Below, in pieces: positions 45,761 through 55,006 of a stretch of 64,000 nucleotides of DNA. Source of the stretch: CAIWTU01 sp963815135 (lineage in GTDB: Bacteria; Desulfobacterota; Desulfuromonadia; Geobacterales; Geobacteraceae); assembly GCA_963815135.1 (NCBI GenBank), contig CAWFFO010000001.1, forward strand, positions 372,001-436,000. The letters run 5' to 3'. Made by a program: the position numbers and the translations under genes. Every line of letters begins with the position of its first letter. Position 1 is the stretch's first letter. The notes under the pieces are model-generated. The model did not search any database, had not been told where the DNA came from, and saw nothing but the letters and a program-made list of their open reading frames with translations.

Positions 45761-46853
45761 CAATTATAAAATCATACTGGTAAACAGTGCCCGCAAAGTG
45801 AGCGGCGCCGAAGAATTCCTGCTTGATCTGGCGGAAAATATTCAGCCGCACGGTTATTCCCCCTCTTTCTTTGTCAGGTCCGGCGGGGTATTGGAGAGCA
45901 GGGTCAAGAGCCGCGGTTATCCCTGCCACGCAGTCTTCTCAGACAACCCGCTGCGCGTTCCCGTCGCCATAGCCGCCGCCCTGCGTGCGGAACAGCCTGA
46001 AATCGTTCTGGCCGGCCGCGAGCATAATATATATCCGATTATTTCCGGATACCTGCTTGCCGGACCATGGTTGAAGAGAAGACCGAAAATCGTGCCCGCC
46101 CTGCAAACCCCCACTGGCAGACGCTATCCGTTTGCCATCAACTTTATGAGCGGGATTGTTGCTGGTTCCGAATATGTGGGGCAAACATTCTACGATGTGA
46201 ATCCGGGATGGAAACAGAGGGCTGAAACCATATACTGCGGGGTCAGGATCCCTCCGGTTCCCGAAGAGAAAGGGTATCGTGACCGGCCTCGTCGGGTTCT
46301 TTCGGGGAAGAAGTTCCCCGTAATCGCCATGGTCGGTGAACTCTGGAAAAACCAGACCGAACTGATAGACATCGGCGCTTTGCTTCAGGAGAGGTATCGG
46401 GATATCACCATTGCATTTGTCGGTGGCGGAAATGACGCCGACCTGCGGGAGAAGATATCCGCTTTCGGACTGGAGAAAAACTTTGTCCTGACCGGCAGGA
46501 TTCCGGTGGAACAGATACCCGACCTTTTTTACGATCTTGACCTTTCCGTTTCAACTCACCGCAATGAAGGTCTTGGAATAGCCAACATCGCATCGCTGGC
46601 TGCCACGACCCCGCTCGTGGCGTACAACAGCGGCGGTATTGCCGAACTTGTCCGTAAAGGCGGTGGTGTTCTGGTGGATGGAGGTCCGGCTGAGTTCGCC
46701 GAAGCGGTGATTACGCTTCTGGACAGCGACGAACGGCGGCGGCAAATGGGTTTGGAGGGTCGGCGCGTGGTCGAGGAAAATTTCAGCGTTGCAACTATGG
46801 GGCGAAGGTACCACGAATTTTTCAGGAGGCTTTCCCAACGGGACGGAAAATAG
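45753..46853 (+). CDS. Glycosyltransferase family 4, copy 1
   Basis: 366-residue GT-B enzyme. Motifs: VNSARKVSGAEEFLLDL near the N-terminus, IAMVGELWKNQTELI, and the donor site HRNEGLGIANIASLA. Closely similar to the next gene throughout, so the two are tandem paralogues. Sugar specificity unknown; the context suggests LPS outer core, possibly the Fuc4NAc unit made next door. Confidence 0.82.
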   Translation: MDSNYKIILVNSARKVSGAEEFLLDLAENIQPHGYSPSFFVRSGGVLESRVKSRGYPCHAVFSDNPLRVPVAIAAALRAEQPEIVLAGREHNIYPIISGYLLAGPWLKRRPKIVPALQTPTGRRYPFAINFMSGIVAGSEYVGQTFYDVNPGWKQRAETIYCGVRIPPVPEEKGYRDRPRRVLSGKKFPVIAMVGELWKNQTELIDIGALLQERYRDITIAFVGGGNDADLREKISAFGLEKNFVLTGRIPVEQIPDLFYDLDLSVSTHRNEGLGIANIASLAATTPLVAYNSGGIAELVRKGGGVLVDGGPAEFAEAVITLLDSDERRRQMGLEGRRVVEENFSVATMGRRYHEFFRRLSQRDGK

Positions 46854-46870
46854 ACAAGTCAGGAGCCACA

Positions 46871-47956
46871 ATGAAGATTCTTTTTGTTATTGGGTCCCGC
46901 CTCATGAGCGGTTGCGAGGACCATCTGTTCGATCTTGCAATCTGGCTGCGTGATCATGGGGTGACACCGGTATTTCTGGTGCGGGCCGCAAGCATGCTCC
47001 AGGAGAAGCTGGAAGAGCAGGGCATCAGATGTCATCCGGTGTTTATCCCCGGCAAAAAACCCGGTCTGCCTCTCAGGATTGCCAAAGCCATTACGGCTGA
47101 ACAACCGGACGTCATCTCCATCAACCGGGAACACAATATTATGCCGGTTTACGCGGCAAAGCTGCTGGCACGACCCTTTCTGCGGCGCCAGCCGAAGATG
47201 GCGGCCGTGTTCCATACGCCCACCGGGCGTTGGTATCCTGGACTCGGGCGCTTTGACGGCGTCATCGGCACGTCCGACTATACGGCTGAATCGTTCGTGA
47301 AAGTGAATCCCGGCATCAGGGGGAAGACCGATGTCATACATTACGGGATTTCCCTGCCTCGGATTGATGTGGCGATTAAAATGAATTTGCAACGGCCGCG
47401 CCGGTTTTTTCATGACAGGAAATTTCCCATTATCGGTATGGTAGGGGAACTTTGGAAAAACCAGGAGGAACTGGTGGAGGCCGGAAGCTTTCTGGTAGAG
47501 CGCTACCCGGATATCACCATAGCCTTTATCGGCGGGTATGACAGCGCGGAAGCCCTAACGCAGAAAATTTCTGCATCGGGGCTGCAAGACAATTTCGTCC
47601 TGACCGGCAGGGTTCCCCGGGAACGTATTCCAGATATCTTCTTCGACATGGATCTTTCCGTTTCAACTCATCGCAACGAGGGGTTCGGTATCGTTCATAT
47701 AGAGTCGCTTGCCGGATGCACCCCCGTAGTTGCCTATAACAGCGGCGGTCTGGTGGAGATTCTGAGGAATGGCGGTGGAGTGCTGGTGGACGGCGGTACC
47801 GCCGATTTCGCCGAAGCGGTGCTTGATTTGCTCGGGAATGAAGAAAAACGGATGCAGCTTGGTAAAGAGGGACGGCGGGTGGTCGAAGAGAACTTCTCCA
47901 TAGATGCCATGGGAAGAAAACACCTGCAATTTTATGAGAGAATAGTTAAAAGATAA
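46871..47956 (+). CDS. Glycosyltransferase family 4, copy 2
   Basis: 361-residue paralogue of the preceding gene. Shared stretches include DLSVSTHRNEG, VAYNSGG, GGGVLVDGG, FAEAV and GRRVVEENFS. Differences cluster in the N-terminal acceptor domain, suggesting a different acceptor. Begins 17 bases after copy 1 with AGGAGCC upstream of the ATG. Confidence 0.82.
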   Translation: MKILFVIGSRLMSGCEDHLFDLAIWLRDHGVTPVFLVRAASMLQEKLEEQGIRCHPVFIPGKKPGLPLRIAKAITAEQPDVISINREHNIMPVYAAKLLARPFLRRQPKMAAVFHTPTGRWYPGLGRFDGVIGTSDYTAESFVKVNPGIRGKTDVIHYGISLPRIDVAIKMNLQRPRRFFHDRKFPIIGMVGELWKNQEELVEAGSFLVERYPDITIAFIGGYDSAEALTQKISASGLQDNFVLTGRVPRERIPDIFFDMDLSVSTHRNEGFGIVHIESLAGCTPVVAYNSGGLVEILRNGGGVLVDGGTADFAEAVLDLLGNEEKRMQLGKEGRRVVEENFSIDAMGRKHLQFYERIVKR

Positions 47957-47999
47957 TTCGCGGGTTTCGACATTTATTTTCTTCCAAGGAGAATAATGA

Positions 48000-48754
48000 A
48001 TGCCGCAACTGGAAGCACTTGCATCTTCCGGCGTTCATGAAAAAGAACTGGAACTTGTCAAAGGCATGGCCGTCCAAAATGTTCTCGATGCTCCGTGCGG
48101 TTATGGTGCACTGACCGAAAAACTTCTTGCATCCGGAAAATATGTAACGGCTGGCGACATTGATCTTGACAAGTTCATGCTCAGTCCCGAGACGCGGAAT
48201 TCGAAGCTGGTTCATCTGGATCTGACTTCCGACGGCCTTCCGGTGGAGAAGAACGGATTTGATCTGGCAATATGCATCGTAGGCATAGAGCATCTGGAGA
48301 ATCAATGGAACCTGATAAGAAATCTCTTCTCATCCCTGAGGCCGGGAGGTTTTTTATCCTGACGACACCCAATATTTTAAATTTCTGTTCCAGGATGAGA
48401 TATCTGATCGAGGGAAGATGCGAATTCTTCAAGCGTCCCCTGGTAAAGGGAGAATAGATCCCACATGATCTGAACACTTATCACATAGCCCCGGTTTCGT
48501 ACTTTGAACTCCAATTTATCCTGGATAGCTGCGGCTTTTCCATCAAGGAATTGCATACCAACAAGTACAGTTCCAGGCATTTTGTATCCAGAATGGTCAG
48601 GCCGGTGATAAAGATTCTTTACCGATACAAGAATCACCGGGACATGAAGAGAAACAGGGACGAGTTCAGAAAATTGTACGAAACTATCATGTCTGATGAA
48701 ATTTTCTATGGCGAAACCTTGATCCTGGTGGCACAGAGGCCGAATAATTCCTGA
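48000..48754 (+). pseudogene. SAM-dependent methyltransferase, broken
   Basis: Class I methyltransferase fold: VLDAPCGYGALTEKLL (motif I), GDIDLDKF, and ICIVGIEHLENQW. The first frame stops at 48362 right after RPGGFLS; the family sequence (FFILTTPNILNFCSR) continues in another frame, which then meets an in-frame TAG at 48455-48457 before continuing IPHDLNTYHI to the TGA at 48754. Needs one frameshift and one stop readthrough. Either a decaying gene or sequence error. Ribosome-binding site AAGGAG. Confidence 0.75.
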
Positions 48755-48802
48755 TGTGCAGTCCGCATAAAGTAAAATCGGCTGTCGCATGATAATAACC
48801 AA

Positions 48803-49810
48803 ATGGCTCATACTGACAAAATAACAAATATTCTGCTGATCAAACCCGGCGCCATCGGCGACCTCCTGCAGCTGACCCCGGTTATCCGGGTTCTGAAGAG
48901 GAAATTCCCGGATGCCCGCATTTCCCTGATCGTCAGTGCACCGGCCACGGCCTCGCTTTTCAGACACAATCCGTATGTGCACGAGACCATTGTTTTCGAC
49001 AAGAAGGGAGAACACCGATCTGTTTCAGCTTTGCTGGGACTTTGGTGGAAATTACGTTGTGCGCGCTACGACATGGTGCTGAACTTCCAGCGCAGCAACA
49101 TCAAGGCCTGGCTTCTTGCGTCGGCCGCCTTTCCTTGCCGGGTGCTCGTATATCACAAGGCGAAGGACAGGGTCGTGCATGCCGTGGTCAACCATCTTGA
49201 AACGGTTGCTTCTCTTGGAATCGATGCCAATGATGTAGAATTGGACCTTTTTACTTCAGAAACTGAAGAAGACTTTGCAGATAAACTATTTTTTTCGTCC
49301 GGCCTGACGGAAAAGAAGGTTGTCGCCCTCAATCCCGGCGCCAGCAACAGGATCAAATGCTGGAGCCCCGGCAGTTTCGCCCGGTTGGCAGACCGCCTGG
49401 CTGATGACCTCGATGCGCGCGCCATAATCGTGGGAGGAACCGAAGACAGGGACCTTGCCGACGAGATATGCTCAGGCATGAGGCACAACCCCATCGACCT
49501 GGTCGGAAAAGTTACCCTACTCCAGTTGGGAGCGGTTCTGAAACGCTGTTCCCTGCTGGTGAGCGGCGACACGGGTCCGCTGCATCTGGCGACCGCGGTG
49601 AGGACTCCAGTCATTGCCCTGTTTGGGGCAATTGATCCGAGGAGAACCGGGCCGGTAGGGCAGACGCACATGGTTATCCGCCACGAGGAAATCCCGTGCG
49701 TTCCATGTGTCGCAAAGGAATGCCGCAATTCCGTTCATCTTGAGTGCATGGAAAAGATAACCGTAGACGAGGTTTTCCTGGCGGTTTCGGAGATGATGAA
49801 GGGTATTTAG
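48803..49810 (+). CDS. Glycosyltransferase family 9, heptosyltransferase
   Basis: 335 residues. ILLIKPGAIGDLLQLTPVIRVLKR at the N-terminus, ALNPGASNRIKCWSP, and SGDTGPLHLATAVRTPVIALFGAIDPRRTGP in the sugar-nucleotide domain; C-terminal cysteines CVPCVAKEC. Cytosolic ADP-heptose:LPS transferase type. Which heptose it adds cannot be told. An inverted-repeat element begins at its stop codon. Confidence 0.83.
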   Translation: MAHTDKITNILLIKPGAIGDLLQLTPVIRVLKRKFPDARISLIVSAPATASLFRHNPYVHETIVFDKKGEHRSVSALLGLWWKLRCARYDMVLNFQRSNIKAWLLASAAFPCRVLVYHKAKDRVVHAVVNHLETVASLGIDANDVELDLFTSETEEDFADKLFFSSGLTEKKVVALNPGASNRIKCWSPGSFARLADRLADDLDARAIIVGGTEDRDLADEICSGMRHNPIDLVGKVTLLQLGAVLKRCSLLVSGDTGPLHLATAVRTPVIALFGAIDPRRTGPVGQTHMVIRHEEIPCVPCVAKECRNSVHLECMEKITVDEVFLAVSEMMKGI

Positions 49811-50012
49811 CCACAGACCCACACGAACAAATGCGGACACAACATGATATCAAGTCTATCAATGATCTAATATGAACATATTAGACGATCTGACTTGCTA
49901 GATAAAAATGGCTGTATGCGATGTGAATCGTGTTTAAGATGTTGGCTTTTTTGATGAAAATTATTGAATTCGCATTGCTTAAGTTTTGAACTTGTCCGTG
50001 TTTGTCTGTGGC
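49810..50012. repeat. Inverted-repeat element between two heptosyltransferase genes
   Basis: GCCACAGAC (49810-49818) is matched by GTCTGTGGC (50004-50012), and CGGACA (49834-49839) by TGTCCG (49993-49998), giving imperfect terminal inverted repeats of about 20-30 bases. Near the left side lies a perfect 9-base inverted repeat, TCTAATATG AA CATATTAGA (49866-49885). No coding capacity. Resembles a MITE-like or extragenic repeat. Confidence 0.6.
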
Positions 50013-50031
50013 AAAAAAAGGTTTCAAAATT

Positions 50032-51084
50032 ATGAGAGTACTTATCGTAAAGCTTTCCGCGCTCGGCGACATAATACACGCTTTGCCGATCCTGGACTAC
50101 CTCCACCAGGTTTCCCCCGGAATTGAGATTGACTGGATTGTGGAAGAAAACAATCGAGATATTCTCGAGGGAAACCCGCTGATCAGCAATGTTTTTTCGA
50201 CGCGCACTAAAAAATGGAGAAAATCTCTTTTCTCGTCGGAGACTCGCCATGAGATCGACGAACTGAGGTCGAGCTTGAAGCAGCGGGAATATGAAATGGC
50301 TTTCGACCTGCAGGGAAACCTGAAGAGCGGCATTGTTACTGGTTTGTCCGGTGTATCGAAGCGTTTCGGATTTGACAGACACGGAGTTAGGGAGTTTCCG
50401 AATATTTTATTCACCACCAATCAGGTGCCGTTGCGACGGAACGATTTTCACATAAGCGACCGGTCGCTGCGAGTCGTGAGTGTTCCTTTTGGACGTGACT
50501 ATCATAACCTGCACTTCAAAACAGACATTATGACAAGACCTGAAGATGATGCCGCTGCCACGGCATTCCTGGCAACATTATCGGACGGCCTGGTGTTTCT
50601 CTTCCACCCCGGTACCACCTGGAAGACGAAGATGTGGCATGAGAGCGGCTGGACAGAACTGGGCGAATCTCTTCTGGATAGATTCCAGGATTCGACAATC
50701 CTTCTGTCCTCCGGAAATGAACATGAACGGTCTGTGGTCGAGCGAATTAGTGTGAATATAGGTAAAAGCGCCCGTCCATTGCCAAAACTTTCCATAAAGG
50801 GATTCGCGGCTTTTTTGAAAAAGGTCGATATAGTTGTTGGAGGAGATACCGGCCCAATCCATATGGCTGCGGCGGTCGGGACGCCAACGGTTTCTTTTTA
50901 CCGGGCTACAGACGGAAAAAGAAACGGCCCTCGCGGTGAGAATCATGCAATAATCCAGTCTCCAATGCATTGTAACGCCTGCCTGCGAAAGGAATGCGAT
51001 AAAGATGCCGAGTGCAGGAAAAGCATCAAGACTGAATATGTAATTAAATCAATTGAGAGGCTGCTGATGGCAGAAAAGGCATGA
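50032..51084 (+). CDS. waaC: Lipopolysaccharide heptosyltransferase I
   Basis: 350 residues, GT9. MRVLIVKLSALGDIIHALPIL is the WaaC-type N-terminus; the donor site is VGGDTGPIHMAAAVGTPTVSFYRATDGKRNGP. Adds the first L-glycero-D-manno-heptose to Kdo. ATG 50032 fits the family; an in-frame TTG at 50002 lies in the flanking repeat and is less likely. Confidence 0.85.
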   Translation: MRVLIVKLSALGDIIHALPILDYLHQVSPGIEIDWIVEENNRDILEGNPLISNVFSTRTKKWRKSLFSSETRHEIDELRSSLKQREYEMAFDLQGNLKSGIVTGLSGVSKRFGFDRHGVREFPNILFTTNQVPLRRNDFHISDRSLRVVSVPFGRDYHNLHFKTDIMTRPEDDAAATAFLATLSDGLVFLFHPGTTWKTKMWHESGWTELGESLLDRFQDSTILLSSGNEHERSVVERISVNIGKSARPLPKLSIKGFAAFLKKVDIVVGGDTGPIHMAAAVGTPTVSFYRATDGKRNGPRGENHAIIQSPMHCNACLRKECDKDAECRKSIKTEYVIKSIERLLMAEKA

Positions 51085-51135
51085 CGCCGCGCTGGAGCAG
51101 TATCGAATCAAATAAACATTACAACAGGAGATAAT

Positions 51136-52545
51136 ATGAAATCAGTAAGCATGGAAGTCCCGCCGAAAGGCGCGAAAATATCAATAGACAACGGTCTCCT
51201 CAATGTTCCCGACAACCCGATAATCCCTTTCATCGAAGGCGACGGCACCGGACCGGATATCTGGCGTGCCGCGGTACGTGTCCTGGATGCAGCCGTGGCC
51301 AGGGCTTACGATGGAAAAAAGAAAATTGCCTGGATGGAGGTCTATGCGGGTGAAAAATCATTCAATCTGGGGCTTGGCTGGCTTCCTGAAGAAACTCTAG
51401 CTGCGTTTCGTGAGTATCTGGTCGGAATCAAAGGGCCGCTGACGACGCCGGTGGGCGGAGGTATCCGCTCCCTGAACGTGGCTCTTCGTCAGGAACTGGA
51501 TCTCTATGTCTGCCTCCGTCCGGTAAGGTACATAAAGGGAGTTCCTTCTCCTGTAAAACGTCCCGAACTGGTTGATATGGTGATTTTTCGTGAAAATACC
51601 GAAGATATTTATGCCGGGATCGAATGGCAGTCCGGAAGTACGGAAGTCAAAAAAATGATAGATTTCCTGCAAAAAGACATGGGTGTCAAGAAGATACGCT
51701 TCCCCGAAACTTCCGCTATCGGAATCAAACCGGTTTCGCAGGAAGGATCGATGCGCCTTATGGAAGCCGCCATCGAATATGCGTTAGCGCACGGCAGAAA
51801 GTCGGTGACTCTGGTCCATAAAGGAAATATCATGAAGTTTACGGAGGGTGCTTTCAAAAGCTGGGGATATGAACTGGCTGCGGACAAATATAGAAACAGG
51901 ACCGTTTCCCAGCGAGAGTCCTGGATTCTCGGCAACAGGGAAAAAGATTCCGGGATTTCCGCGGAAGATAACGCCCGCTCCATCGAGCCCGGCTATGACA
52001 ACATGACTTCTTCTCAAAAAGAGGCCATAATTAAAGAGGTCGAGAAGACCCTGGCCCTGTGGCCGACCCATGGCGATGGAAAATGGAAGAAAATGCTGAT
52101 GATAAAGGATTCGATTGCCGACATTACCCTGCAACAGACCATTACGCGCGCGGACGAGTTTGATGTGCTTGCCACTACCAATCTGAACGGTGACTATATA
52201 TCCGATGCCCTTGCAGCCCAGGTGGGAGGGATAGGAATTGCACCGGGCGGTAACGTCAACTACAAAACTGGGCATGCGATTTTCGAAGCCACTCATGGAA
52301 CAGCACCCAAATATGCCAACCTCGACAAGGTTAACCCCGGTTCAGTAATTCTGTCGGGCGTGATGATGCTCGAATACCTGGGGTGGACCGAAGCCGCGGG
52401 GATAATCAATGAAGCTCTTGGAAAAACCATCAGTGCGGGGAAGGTTACCTATGATTTTGCAAGGTTGATGAGGGCCGAAGGTCAAAACGACGTTGTGGAA
52501 CTCAAGTGTTCCGAATTTGCCGACGAGATAATAAATAATCTTTGA
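51136..52545 (+). CDS. icd: Isocitrate dehydrogenase
   Basis: Oxidative decarboxylation of isocitrate to 2-oxoglutarate. 469 residues, the E. coli-like NADP type: FIEGDGTGPDIW, substrate loop GGGIRSLNVALRQELDLYVCLRPVRY, FRENTEDIYAGIE, and the cofactor loop ATHGTAPKYAN. Heads a TCA block with mdh and the 2-oxoglutarate:ferredoxin oxidoreductase. Ribosome-binding site CAGGAGAT. Confidence 0.96.
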   Translation: MKSVSMEVPPKGAKISIDNGLLNVPDNPIIPFIEGDGTGPDIWRAAVRVLDAAVARAYDGKKKIAWMEVYAGEKSFNLGLGWLPEETLAAFREYLVGIKGPLTTPVGGGIRSLNVALRQELDLYVCLRPVRYIKGVPSPVKRPELVDMVIFRENTEDIYAGIEWQSGSTEVKKMIDFLQKDMGVKKIRFPETSAIGIKPVSQEGSMRLMEAAIEYALAHGRKSVTLVHKGNIMKFTEGAFKSWGYELAADKYRNRTVSQRESWILGNREKDSGISAEDNARSIEPGYDNMTSSQKEAIIKEVEKTLALWPTHGDGKWKKMLMIKDSIADITLQQTITRADEFDVLATTNLNGDYISDALAAQVGGIGIAPGGNVNYKTGHAIFEATHGTAPKYANLDKVNPGSVILSGVMMLEYLGWTEAAGIINEALGKTISAGKVTYDFARLMRAEGQNDVVELKCSEFADEIINNL

Positions 52546-52613
52546 TCTGGTGTATTTTTTTGCAGATTTAATGAATAATGGAATCAAATCATTTTGTAGT
52601 AATGGAGGTTGAT

Positions 52614-53567
52614 ATGGCGAAAAAGAAAATTGCTCTTATCGGCAGCGGCCAGATTGGCGGCGTAATCGCCCAGATTGCCGCAGAGCGCGAACTGGGCGAG
52701 ATTGTTCTTTATGATATTGTAGAAGGAGTCCCGCAGGGGAAAGCGCTTGATATCCTTGAAGCCGCACCGGTGGTCGGGCATGATATACAATTGAGCGGTA
52801 CCAACAATTATGAGGATATAAACGGCGCGGATGTAGTTATCGTAACAGCAGGTCTTGCCAGAAAACCGGGAATGACCCGCGATGATCTCATCGCAACCAA
52901 TTCGAAAATCATGCGGTCGGTAGCTGTGGCTATCAGGGAGCATGCACCGCATTCCCATGTTATTATTATTTCAAATCCTCTTGATGTCATGGTTACCCTG
53001 TGCCACAGGATAACGGGTTTTCCGAAGAACAGGGTCATGGGTATGGCTGGGGTCCTTGATTCAGCCAGATTTGCCAGTTTTGTCGCCATGGAACTTCAGG
53101 TATCGATAAAAGATGTCCATACGCTTGTGCTGGGCGGACATGGTGACGATATGGTGCCCCTGACCAGGTTTGCCAATGTTGCAGGCATTCCGGTTATGTA
53201 CCTCCTTGAAAATAAGTATGGAATAGAAAAAGCCGTCGAAGTGATGGCAGACATCGTAAAAAGGACCAGGCATGCCGGTGGCGAGATTGTGGGCCTGTTA
53301 AAAACAGGGTCGGCATTCTGCTCTCCCGCAGCTTCAGCGCTGTCAATGGCGGAGGCTATTCTGAAAGATCAGAAGAGAGTGATTCCGGTGTGCGCGCTTC
53401 TCGAAGGCGAATATGGAGTACAGGGCTATTTCGCTGGGGTGCCTTGTGTGATCGGCTCCGGTGGTGTGGAGAGAATTGTCGAGCTGGAGTTGAACCGCGA
53501 AGAGCAGGAAATGTTCAATGAATCCGTTTCACATGTGAAAGAACTGGTGGACAGCTTGCCTCTTTGA
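52614..53567 (+). CDS. mdh: Malate dehydrogenase, LDH-like type
   Basis: 317 residues: NAD site IGSGQIGGVIAQ, LDSARF, and the catalytic His in GGHGDDMVPL. The TR-R substrate signature around LARKPGMTRDDL indicates malate. Start chosen at 52614 because GGAGG lies 6 bases upstream; an upstream ATG at 52578 lacks a site. Confidence 0.95.
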   Translation: MAKKKIALIGSGQIGGVIAQIAAERELGEIVLYDIVEGVPQGKALDILEAAPVVGHDIQLSGTNNYEDINGADVVIVTAGLARKPGMTRDDLIATNSKIMRSVAVAIREHAPHSHVIIISNPLDVMVTLCHRITGFPKNRVMGMAGVLDSARFASFVAMELQVSIKDVHTLVLGGHGDDMVPLTRFANVAGIPVMYLLENKYGIEKAVEVMADIVKRTRHAGGEIVGLLKTGSAFCSPAASALSMAEAILKDQKRVIPVCALLEGEYGVQGYFAGVPCVIGSGGVERIVELELNREEQEMFNESVSHVKELVDSLPL

Positions 53568-53658
53568 CCTGAAATATGGAATAATAGCCATATAAAAAAT
53601 GAAAAAGCGAATATATTAAGGACGGCAATATCGCTTCTGCCAAGGAGTGTTCCGTAAA

Positions 53659-53880
53659 ATGGAAAAAAAGTTTCCCGTTATCGAGATTAATGAAAAATTT
53701 TGCAAGGGATGTCATATATGCGTGGAGTTCTGTCCAACGCAGGTTTTTGAAATGAAAGGTTTTGTCGCATCGGTAAAAAACCTGGAGGCATGCATAGAAT
53801 GCATGCAATGTGAATTGAGGTGCCCCGATTTCGCGATCAAGGTGAATCCCTGCGCCGGCGGGGAGGTTGTCGATGAGTAA
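53659..53880 (+). CDS. korD: 2-oxoglutarate:ferredoxin oxidoreductase, ferredoxin subunit
   Basis: 73 residues with two 4Fe-4S motifs, CKGCHICVEFCP and CIECMQCELRCP. Electron-transfer delta subunit of the KorABCD complex. The stop overlaps the korA start by 8 bases. ATG 53659 preferred over a GTG at 53647, which would lie within the AAGGAG site. Confidence 0.92.
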   Translation: MEKKFPVIEINEKFCKGCHICVEFCPTQVFEMKGFVASVKNLEACIECMQCELRCPDFAIKVNPCAGGEVVDE

Positions 53881-55006
53881 AGTTGCGTTTCTGCAGGGTA
53901 ATGAAGCCTGCGCGTACGGCGCGCTTTATGCCGGGTGCCGGTTTTTTGCCGGCTATCCGATAACACCGTCAACTGAAGTTGCGGAGGTTATGGCCAGGGA
54001 GCTTCCTAAAGTAGGAGGAAAGTTCATCCAGATGGAAGATGAAATCGGCGCGATGGCGGCGGTAATCGGCGCGTCGCTGACCGGCGCCAAATCGCTCACC
54101 GCCACTTCTGGTCCCGGATTTTCCCTGAAACAGGAGAATATCGGGTATGCGTGTATTACCGAGGTGCCCTGCGTTATCGTCAATGTAATGCGTGGCGGAC
54201 CCTCGACCGGTATGCCAACGGGTCCCAGCCAGTCGGATGTCATGCAGGCGAAATGGGGTACCCACGGCGACCATCCGGCAATTTGTCTCGTGCCGTCGTC
54301 CGTGCAGGAGCTTTTTACGGAAACCGTCCGCGCTTTTAATCTGTCGGAAAAATATCGAACACCCGTTACCGTTATGCCCGACGAGATAATAGGGCATATG
54401 CGCGAAAGGATCGAGATTCCCGACCCCGGTGCATTGGAAGTAATTAACCGGACTCTCCCTTCTGTTGATCCGGCAGAATACAAACCCTATGATACGCGGT
54501 TCGGCGATGTGCCTCCCCTTGCATCGTTCGGATCAGGCTACAGGTTCCACATCACCGGCCTCAATAAGGCCGAGGACGGTTTCCCGACGACAAGGGCGGA
54601 GCTGGTACAAAGGGAAGAAGAGCGGCAATTACGTAAGATTGAAGAAAATGCCGACGATATCATTACTTTTGAAGAATATATGCTCGACGACGCTGAAATT
54701 GCGATTGTCGCCTTTGGTACTACGGCCCGATCTGCCCGCTTCGCGGTAAGGGAGGCACGAAAGGCCGGCATCAGGGCGGGATTGTTCAGGATAATTACAT
54801 ACTGGCCGTTTCCCGAGAAACAGATCTCTATGATAGCCGGCAAGGTGAAAGCGATTATTACTCCCGAAATGAATCTCGGCATGACATACTACGAAGTCAT
54901 GCGCTGCGCTGAAGGTAAAGCACCGGTATCGGGGATCTTCCGCGTAGACGGAGAACCCATAAATCCTGGACAGATATTTGACAAGATTAAGGAGATCCTG
55001 CGGTAA
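53873..55006 (+). CDS. korA: 2-oxoglutarate:ferredoxin oxidoreductase, alpha subunit
   Basis: 377 residues. GNEACAYGALYAGCRFFAGYPITPSTE and QMEDEIGAMAAVIGASLTGAK are alpha-subunit hallmarks, and VNVMRGGPSTGMPT marks the 2-oxoacid binding region. Converts 2-oxoglutarate and CoA to succinyl-CoA and CO2, reducing ferredoxin; reversible, so it can serve either direction of the TCA cycle. Overlaps korB by one base. Confidence 0.94.
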   Translation: MSKVAFLQGNEACAYGALYAGCRFFAGYPITPSTEVAEVMARELPKVGGKFIQMEDEIGAMAAVIGASLTGAKSLTATSGPGFSLKQENIGYACITEVPCVIVNVMRGGPSTGMPTGPSQSDVMQAKWGTHGDHPAICLVPSSVQELFTETVRAFNLSEKYRTPVTVMPDEIIGHMRERIEIPDPGALEVINRTLPSVDPAEYKPYDTRFGDVPPLASFGSGYRFHITGLNKAEDGFPTTRAELVQREEERQLRKIEENADDIITFEEYMLDDAEIAIVAFGTTARSARFAVREARKAGIRAGLFRIITYWPFPEKQISMIAGKVKAIITPEMNLGMTYYEVMRCAEGKAPVSGIFRVDGEPINPGQIFDKIKEILR

